From: Paragordius varius
Lineage: Eukaryota; Nematomorpha
Direction of reading: 5' to 3'
Assembly: GCA_964247055.1 (NCBI GenBank)
Contig: OZ176054.1
Span: 8,308,001-8,372,000 of the forward strand
DNA length: 64,000 bases
The position numbers and the translations under genes were made by a program. The notes beneath the pieces are model-generated. The model saw only the letters and a program-made list of their open reading frames with translations. It did not search any database and was not told the origin of the DNA. This document shows positions 56,851 to 64,000 of the stretch, in pieces (the stretch's first letter is position 1; every line of letters starts with the position of its first letter).

Positions 56851-57693
56851 ATGTACCTTTTATCCGAACATGAAGTATTTTTAGTAATAAAATTGAAGTT
56901 GTCCGCAATAGTTTTTCTTCAGAAAGCTATACGGAATTATTGGGTAAGAAAATATTTATGTGAACTAATCAAAGCCCTACCCACACAGTCTCCCATAGAC
57001 TCCCGATGGCCCATTTGTCCAAAACACCTTGAACCCTTAAATAATTTGATTAAATGCATTTATCATAAATGGAGAGTTTGCATTATGTTTTATAATATAG
57101 TGCTATAAATATCGGAAAAAACTTAATACACAACTCCGTGCTAAATTACACGAAAAGTCAGTTGCGAGCTCATTGTTTAAAAATAAAAAAAGCAGCTATT
57201 TTTTGAGGTTTTTACCAATCATATTTAAAGTATAGGACATGAATTCATAGGAGATTATATTAAACTTAGATTGAATCCGAAATGGCAAAAAATAATTGAT
57301 GAAAATTTGGAACATTATATTGTTTTTGCAGATTTAATTTTCAAAATAAATAAAAAAGATGGGCATGTAATTAAATTTTAATTTTAGGCAATACAAAAAC
57401 TTTTAGTACTTACTACTAAAGGTTTGTTTATATTGGAACCAAAGACGTTAGATTTAAGTTATTCGTTTCTCAGTTCAGAAATATATCAAATCAATTTATC
57501 ACCATATTATGATGGACTTATTGCATTTAATATGAAAGTATTATAAATTGATACAAATTAGATGGATACTTTCAAACATGCAAAAGATTATATATTATAC
57601 AGCTCTCATGCCATTGAATTATCCACTAAAATATATTTACTTTCATTAAATTATAATGAACTTCCTATCATTGTTAACGTGAATGCAAGGTAA
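56851..57693 (+). CDS. Class I myosin tail (IQ plus TH1), no motor domain, five exons with 21-25-nt introns
   Basis: Exons are 56851-57075, 57101-57207, 57231-57366, 57388-57537 and 57562-57693; the four introns are 25, 23, 21 and 24 nt. The 249-residue product begins within the post-motor segment (YLLSEHE, like the LFxLEExR motif of myosins) and has one IQ-type helix (VFLQKAIRNYWVRKYL). The Myo1 tail follows: SRWPICPKHLEPLNNLI, IYHKWRCYKYR, ASSLFKNKKSSYFLSIGHEF, GDYIKLRLNPKWQKI, IVFADLIFKINK, KGLFILEPKTLDL and SHAIELSTKI. Class I tails bind acidic phospholipids and link actin to membranes. No motor exon is visible anywhere upstream in the window, and the TH1 domain ends early. Either the motor lies far away with TOMM22 and transposons inside one intron, or this is a headless derivative. 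Confidence 0.85.
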
Positions 57694-58738
57694 AGGTGAT
57701 TTTCCATTGTTTTGATATTACAATGCATTAACACTTATGACATTTTCATTTTTTCTACGCGATTTTTTGGGTTAGTTTTCTACCCTAGATAAAGTAGTAT
57801 AGAAACTACTCTTTTGAAAGTTGTTTTGGTTAAAATTGTATAATCAAACTATCTTCTCATACTTATAATTTGCAAGTTTTTGACTTTAAAAGTATCGAAT
57901 TCAGATAGATAAAAACAGGATTGAAAGGAACAGCTAATATTATTGATAAAAATCAAAAATTTGCTGATAAATTGTAATTTTAAAGCTTTCTAAAGTTATA
58001 TTTATATTTTTCAACCATAATATACATTAAATTTTTATTGTATTCGCGATTCAATAAATTTGAAGAAAAAAAACGGCGAAAAAGTGTAAGATGGTTTTAC
58101 ATTTCTTAAAAAAATGGAACATGCGCCTAAAAGGTTAAAGAAAGCATATTTTTAAATTTAAATTGATGATAAAAAAAATTTTTAAGTTATTTAGTTTATA
58201 TATGGCCCTGCGATATAACACTTCAAACATGAGAAATTGATATAATTACATTAGCCCTGAAAAGGGGCTTCTATAGGTAAATACCGTCCATAAATTTTGC
58301 GTAGATTATCATACGCTTATACAATTTATATTACGGCTGATGACGAGGATAATGAGTTTTTATTTTTCATAATCGTACCCATATAACAACGTATTAATTA
58401 TTCCAAAGCACATATGGTTTTACCTACTTAAAGTATTCTAAAAGATCACATTTCATTATAAGTTTTATGGAACAAGCGGATGTAATTAAAAATGTTTTTA
58501 CTAAAAAAACCGCATCATGCGTAGGCGCAAATTTCTTCCTGTTACATGCAAAAATGTGTGGTGTTCATAAACTTCTTTTTAGCGTAGCTGTGGATGATTT
58601 GGTAAAAAATACATGATCCCACATTATGATTTAAATTAAGACATAGTACGTTAATATAATATTTAAATAATGTCAAAATTGACAAATTATAACGCATAAA
58701 AAACTTTATCAAAGCATTAGTTTTTAGCCCATAACGCA

Positions 58739-58777
<39 letters not shown>

Positions 58778-58795
58778 TATATATTACAGTTTTTC
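57694..58795. other. Mostly empty; one small ORF and an (AT)n run
   Basis: A 49-codon frame at 58467-58616 (MEQADVIKNVFTKKTASCVG...) has balanced composition, but I recognise nothing in it and could not join it to a neighbour. A (TA)n microsatellite lies at about 58744-58775. The missing last exon of the myosin was not found. Confidence 0.35.
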
Positions 58796-59117
58796 TGTAA
58801 CCAATCGAAATGACACCATGTACATTAATGTTGTATCTAACCAGCCATCATATTTGCATCATGAATCAGATATGTCGTCAATATACTCTGATGCCACAAA
58901 TAATTATACAAATTATAATGCAAATTTTGTTTTGCCTTCCACCAATACACCAACACTAACGAATACTTGTGAGAATATTTGCAGAGAAGGCACGTGTATC
59001 AATTATTTGGCAAGTTCACAACCTTATGACACACAGCAAGTCACTTATAAAAATTTAAGTTTAATGTTCCCGGTCATTAAGAAACCGTCTTCCAATCATA
59101 TGTTAATTATTGTATAA
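58796..59117 (+). CDS. Orphan 3'-terminal exon, unknown protein
   Basis: I do not recognise the product. The frame is open from an acceptor-like TATATTACAG through about 105 codons to a stop at 59115-59117. It is rich in Asn, Ser, Thr and Tyr, with HHESDMSSIYSDATNNY and a short Cys cluster (CENICREGTC). The composition is unlike the random AT frames nearby, which favours a real C-terminal, probably disordered exon. Upstream exons were not identified; the microsatellite sits directly before it. Confidence 0.35.
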
Positions 59118-61443
59118 ATAAATGGATTTATTTATTCCTTTTTATTGGGGGAATGTTATGCATCTATTGAAAATTGTAAATATCAAGAAAAATATTTAAG
59201 TAGGGGTAGACCAAAATTTATGAAATTATAGTGGCTTTTTAAATCTGTTTTGGACGATATGATTGGGCTAAAACAATTTTATGCGTACTTATATTTACGC
59301 ATTAATATTATAATTAATTTATAGTTACAGTAACAATTGAAATTATACGGAGAAAACATAAAAAATAAAGAGACATTTTTTTTCTAAAAGACAATGATAC
59401 TTTTATTAACCTTAATTTTTCCTATTAAAATAATTTAATTACAATCGTATAATACATAAATTGTTTTTATCAATTTACATCTTTATTTCCTACTTTAAAA
59501 TAATGAGTTATCATTATAAAAATTAAGATTCAAAAGCATGGTTGTTTTTTAGAAAAACATATTTGTCTTTATATTTTACGTTTTGTCCGTTTAATTTCAA
59601 TTACTGTATGTATTGCGCTGCTAAGCTAGAGTGTTTGAAACGTTAAAGGTTAAATGGTTATATTTTGATGGTAAAGTTATGGTTTTAATTTCTCTAACTC
59701 TATCAACCATCATTAAATATATTTATAAACCTTATTACACGGACTATTTATATTTTGAATTTTTTTATAATTTACTTAGCCATATAATTTTTAATATACT
59801 TTATGGCTAAAAAGACAAAACCAAGTTTTATGAATTAGGACTGGCATGATCTCTAAATCCTTTAAAGTATTATTTTACGAGCCTAATTTTTTCTTTTTAT
59901 GGCTTAAAAATTTATCTTATATATTAAACTGATAGATTCCAGTTTTAAAATATAAATTTACAAAATTTATACGATAGGTATTTCTTCATCTACTCATAAA
60001 TAAGAAATTTTTCATGTATTATTTAAAATAATAATTTTAAATGCCTATTTTTTGATATAAAATTAACCTTTTTTTAAATCCGGCACCCCTATAATCATGG
60101 CGTCCGGTGCATCCCTCCCCCCCCCCCCCCATCTAGCTAAGCCGCTGTATTGAAGATCCCCACCTCTATATAACAAATCTAAACTTTTAATGAAATAAGA
60201 AATAATTATCCGTGAGCGGACCCAATCCTTCTACAAAGAAACAATTTATTTTTTTACCAAACTCAACACATATAGAGCTTTTATTAAACAAAAATAATTA
60301 TTGAATTATATTTCCCATAAATTTGTTCATTATATAATTAGCTTAGTTTTCATTAAGTTTCGTTGGATCTGACCGTTGAATGTATAATAAATAAATGTTA
60401 ATTTTTAAAGTAAACATTCAAAAAAATTGAATTCAAATATCACAAATAAATACAATAAATGTATAAAATTTAAATCATAGTTTAGAGCACAGTTTTAAAA
60501 AATTTAACAACGCTATAAATACTGGTATAATATATTATTTTCGTTTTGCTTTTTTTTGTTTTATTATTATTAATTTGTTTACATTCATCATAAGCTTTCA
60601 CTATTTTTTTAACTGGTCAGAAATTAAACCTTAACCTCTATTAAATAACTCCGTATTAATATTATGTGGCTTCAATTTGAATTTATCATAGTTTGTAAAT
60701 TCTATTAAAAACAACTGATAAATTTAATTTGTAATAAAATGCTTGTATATTGATTCAAATTTAAAATAGTTTTAAAGTTAAATTAAATATTATTTTCCGG
60801 AAAAAGGTTTGAGGCGAATATTATTTTAATTTTTGTTAATATCTAAATCTGTGGCTTTTTAAATGTAAGGAAATCTCCCCCAAAAAATTTATTTTGCTAT
60901 AGCTATAATATAACGCATCACATTAACAACTAAATATAATAGTGCCCAACGTTTCGGCTATATTTCTTAGTTGTCCTTATGCATGATATTGATGTTTTAA
61001 CAACAAAAATACATTTTAAATTTGTGTAATCTTAATACCACATAATAATAAAATTGGTAAGCCAAAAAATCATAACCACAACAATTTATTTTACGTTTTG
61101 CCTATTTAGATAACTATTAGCAAGGTGAATACTTAAGTATCTCTATTTTGCCCCAAAACCGTGAGGAAAAATATGAGTGGCACTTAAATGTGTTCTTTCG
61201 TTGTTTTTAATCTCGCTCTGAATATAATTAAAATGAAATAACTTATAGACGTTGCAAGTCATATAAAAAGCAAAAAATTGCATAACGGCGGGATTCTGTT
61301 TCGATGGATCGCTAAAATATTTTTGTTGATAAAATATACTTACATACTAATATAATTTTCTTAAAATAGTAAAAAAAAATTATTTCTGCGAAGGTTATTA
61401 TATTTATTTTTATCAAATATAAAACTGGATAAAAATAAAAGTT
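59118..61443. other. AT-rich intergenic with one decayed hAT-like terminus
   Basis: At 60080-60155 the minus strand reads CAGCGGCTTAGCTAGATGGG, then a 14-base homopolymer, then GGATGCACCGGACGCCATGA. The start resembles the CAGTGGCGTAGCTAG ends of many hAT elements. No partner end or transposase is seen. No coding region is supported in the rest. Confidence 0.4.
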
Positions 61444-62631
61444 TTAACGGTGAAGTAAAGCCTTTATATCCCTTCTGTAAGACCTATTGAACAGTATATT
61501 GAAATAAAATGTGCATGACATAAATATGTATTCCATGAGACTGATTATAGCATAAATTATAATCATGTGATAGGGATCAAAGTATTCTTTCAAAAAATCC
61601 ATAAACATTTGAATAATTGATACGGGGAACACTAAAAGCAAGAATTCAACGGTCAAAATATAAAGAGTACAATTTTCACTTTGTGTAACATATTCTGTTC
61701 TACCAAAATTACGTATGGGCACCATATTTTGTTGCGTATTTGTGAAAGAAGAAAATTTCATAACGGATGACGAGGGTTTATTTGAAGGTTGCTTAACTTG
61801 ATCACTAACGAGTCTAATGGCTATGCGATTACGATATGCAATTCCCCGGAAACGAGTCAGGGCAATTATAATGAAAGGAATAATTTTTGTTAGCAGTTCA
61901 CGTAAAATTTGATATGCATACCAAAGGTATTGCATGTTCGTCCCAACACCCGGACTATATATGGAAACAATGTAAAGCGGCTGTTGGATTTTAACTTGTG
62001 AGCTATTATTGTTAATATTTTCTTCCTTGTCGCACATTGTTACTGAACTCACAGTGTTCCATAGATACGTAGGTGCATACCATAAAATTGAATATAATAA
62101 TGTAAATACTAACGCTATTCGAACATTTCTCAACGTTACCAAACGGTGATATTTTACGGCAAACCGAATGGCAATGTACACATTCAGGAAATACAAAAAA
62201 TAAATGAGAAAAGTCCAAGTAAGCAGGGATTTAAAAATCGGGTAATGAATATATGCTATGTAAAATGTCCAATGTCGACCAAACCATAAGTTGGAATGCC
62301 TTAAATCAATAAGGTTAACCGATTCCAACAAAGGTGACATTATCAAAGATAGGATGTTAACAACGTTTATCATGTAAAACCAGAACATTAGGTAAAGATG
62401 GATATTAATACGCTTGTTTGAGTATGATGTGCTTGAATTAGCATTTAAAATATAATTGATTATGTTACGTTTCAAACCATTAGAATTATGAGCGGATAGC
62501 CATATGAAATAAATACCCAATAAATTACCGATTAAACCTAAAATTATTATTGGGCTAGTTAATCCAATGACCCATATGTTTAATTTCTTGTTCTCGGATA
62601 TTTCTTCGATAGAATAACATTTATCATTCAT
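61444..62631 (-). CDS. Rhodopsin-like seven-transmembrane receptor, paralog 1 (395 aa)
   Basis: Single-exon frame with seven hydrophobic segments. TM1 carries the class A signature GLIGNLLGIYFIW. TM3 ends LNVYIAIRFAVKYHRL, where the usual D/E-R-Y is replaced. TM4 is TLLYSILWYAPTYLW. Loop 3 is basic and Ser-rich (QPSNKPSSSVMKF). TM6 has the Pro of LVFPVSIIQMFMDF, and TM7 ends FNILFNRSYRRDIKALL in place of NPxxY. The overall plan recalls FMRFamide-receptor-like orphan receptors of lophotrochozoans, which couple to G proteins at the cell surface; that assignment is inference. The N-terminus is short (MNDKCYSIEEIS). A paralog follows 291 bp upstream on the same strand. Confidence 0.8.
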   Translation of the reverse strand: MNDKCYSIEEISENKKLNIWVIGLTSPIIILGLIGNLLGIYFIWLSAHNSNGLKRNIINYILNANSSTSYSNKRINIHLYLMFWFYMINVVNILSLIMSPLLESVNLIDLRHSNLWFGRHWTFYIAYIHYPIFKSLLTWTFLIYFLYFLNVYIAIRFAVKYHRLVTLRNVRIALVFTLLYSILWYAPTYLWNTVSSVTMCDKEENINNNSSQVKIQQPLYIVSIYSPGVGTNMQYLWYAYQILRELLTKIIPFIIIALTRFRGIAYRNRIAIRLVSDQVKQPSNKPSSSVMKFSSFTNTQQNMVPIRNFGRTEYVTQSENCTLYILTVEFLLLVFPVSIIQMFMDFLKEYFDPYHMIIIYAIISLMEYIFMSCTFYFNILFNRSYRRDIKALLHR

Positions 62632-62922
62632 TAGAATATTTTAACTAACTCATCACTCTTCTAATGCTTCATTTTTCTAATTATAAGCTATATAGATAAT
62701 CCTATGTCATGCAGCCTATAATTAAAAACAAACGGAATTCCATATCTCCTACACGCAAGGTTGGGTGAAAATCCTTTATCTTACAATAATAAAAAAATCA
62801 ACTATATTTATAATTAGCTATCCCACATATACAATTAATATGTCTATATTTATCATCCATAAACATATAAAGGTATAATAATGATTTTTTTTAATTTGTG
62901 TCTAAAATAAAATTAATTAAAA

Positions 62923-64000
62923 TCAATAAATAGGGTTATGAGGATGCATCAATATTTGACGTATTTCCTGTCGATAATAGGAGTTGAATATAAAGTTTAT
63001 GTAAAAGGTAGAACTTATATACACAAATTCCATAATGTTAAATATACAATAAATGAACAGTAAATTCTTGAGATCATGATATGGCACCAAAAAATCCATA
63101 ATCATTTGTATAACTGACACTGGCATCATGAGAACCACAAATTCGATTGTTAAAATAACCAAGGTTATTTGTTGACTCCGTGTAATTTTTGTAATTTTTT
63201 TGACACGTCGAAACGACGATGGTTGTAATAAATGCTTTGTTGGTTCATTGCGGTTTGGACTGATTTGTAGGATATTTTTACTATTTCTTCCACCGCCTTC
63301 TTCAATAACTTTTTCACTCATGATACCTGACGTACTCATTCCACTTTCTAGATTTGGAGTGGTGTTGGTACCGATCGGAGGAGTATGATTGGGGTTATTA
63401 GGGAATATTTTAGTGCTTAATTTACTTCTCATAATTATGGTTAATGTTTTGGATATCATAATAATAGTGAAGGGTAATATCTTTGTAAATAATTCACGTA
63501 ATATTTGATAAGCTATCCAAAGTCGTTTGGTAACATCTTTACCAGGCGAGAATATAAAATATCTGTAGTACGTAGGGGCATTTTCCTCCCTTGAAATTAG
63601 AAGAGACTTTGCTGTATTTTGTTTGGATGGGGTTATCATACACTGTTTAAAACTCACCATGTATCTCCATTTGATGGTTGGCATGTACCAAACAAATGAA
63701 TATAACAAAGTTATAAACATAGCTAAGCGTACATGAGGCAAAGTTAACCATTTCTTATATTTGAATGGGTATTTAACAGCAATCAATTGACTTGTAAAGT
63801 ATAGCACGTAGACGAGAAAGCCCCAAATCACGAATGGTTTAAAGATGGGATTATATACATGGGTATTGAAAAAGACCCAATTACGACTATACCATAGATT
63901 AACATGCCTTAAATCTTGGCCCCCAAAATATTCCATGAGTGGACTCAAAATGAGCGAACATGTATTAAATAAATTTATCAGGTAAAACCATTTCAAAAAG
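62923..64000 (-). CDS. Rhodopsin-like seven-transmembrane receptor, paralog 2 (5' end outside window)
   Basis: The frame runs off the right edge; the first visible residues (KWFYLINLFNTCSLILSPL) correspond to TM2 of the neighbouring paralog, so TM1 lies beyond 64000. Shared positions include LSPLME/LSPLLE, LRH.NLW, NPIFK/YPIFK, LLYS.VWY.PT, AYQILRELFTKILPF, LTIEFVVLMMPVSVIQMIMDF and the TM7 end FYINFIFNSYYRQEIRQIL. The D/E-R-Y position reads AVKYPFKYKK. The third intracellular loop is long and rich in Thr, Asn and Gly. This is an adjacent tandem duplicate, diverged well beyond the conserved core. Confidence 0.8.
   Translation of the reverse strand, partial: FLKWFYLINLFNTCSLILSPLMEYFGGQDLRHVNLWYSRNWVFFNTHVYNPIFKPFVIWGFLVYVLYFTSQLIAVKYPFKYKKWLTLPHVRLAMFITLLYSFVWYMPTIKWRYMVSFKQCMITPSKQNTAKSLLISREENAPTYYRYFIFSPGKDVTKRLWIAYQILRELFTKILPFTIIMISKTLTIIMRSKLSTKIFPNNPNHTPPIGTNTTPNLESGMSTSGIMSEKVIEEGGGRNSKNILQISPNRNEPTKHLLQPSSFRRVKKITKITRSQQITLVILTIEFVVLMMPVSVIQMIMDFLVPYHDLKNLLFIYCIFNIMEFVYISSTFYINFIFNSYYRQEIRQILMHPHNPIY

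Noticed and set aside
58467-58616. 49-codon ORF starting MEQADVIKNV
   Set aside because: No family match, no partner exon and only average coding character, so not called as a gene.

Overview
The window is strongly AT-rich animal nuclear DNA. It holds single-copy metazoan housekeeping genes (SF3A1, INTS2, TOMM22, TIMMDC1, SIRT4, C1D), a tetraspanin, a leucine-rich-repeat membrane protein, two rhodopsin-like receptors and the tail of a class I myosin. The genes lie among AT microsatellites and at least six kinds of transposable element. The most striking property is the introns. Ten GT-AG introns of only 21-26 nt interrupt C1D, SF3A1, TOMM22 and the myosin, and removing them restores conserved protein sequence exactly. 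The same SF3A1 gene also has introns up to 3.1 kb swollen by transposons. Introns this short are known in dicyemid mesozoans and very few other animals, so a mesozoan or similarly derived small parasite is a reasonable guess. The sequence alone does not settle the taxon.

Layout, left to right. 1-2173 has no recognisable gene but carries a 630-bp foldback element (989-1618). 2174-2911 (-) is SIRT4 without its C-terminal end. 3390-8140 is a tangle of inverted LINE copies, followed by a doubtful small two-exon gene (8190-8565). 11550-14682 (-) is the LRR transmembrane protein. 16641-22149 (-) is an eight-exon tetraspanin, head to head with C1D (22238-22652, +). 22653-27134 is mostly empty, with a Helitron fragment next to a hAT end. 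27135-28203 (-) is an unrecognised basic protein.

30080-44627 (-) is SF3A1 in 17 exons. Its introns hold a tRNA-derived SINE, a tandem Helitron array, a twin-primed RTE-type LINE and a nearly intact hAT transposon with perfect target-site duplications. INTS2 (44803-48120, +) diverges from SF3A1 and is followed after 130 bp by TIMMDC1 (48251-50799, +). 51289-54752 contains two decayed hAT copies in inverted orientation, and 54764-56166 is a complete non-autonomous Helitron. TOMM22 (56311-56780, -) and a class I myosin tail without a motor domain (56851-57693, +) diverge from a 70-bp gap. The right end carries two tandem 7TM receptor paralogs on the minus strand (61444-62631 and 62923 to beyond the edge).

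The protein genes do not form one pathway. Two splice-related or RNA-related factors (SF3A1 in U2 snRNP, INTS2 in Integrator) share one promoter region. Three mitochondrial proteins (SIRT4, TIMMDC1, TOMM22) are scattered through the window. Three head-to-head gene pairs with short shared upstream regions suggest a compact ancestral gene layout later inflated by transposons. Exon borders were read by hand from conserved protein sequence and reading-frame phase. No transcript evidence was available.
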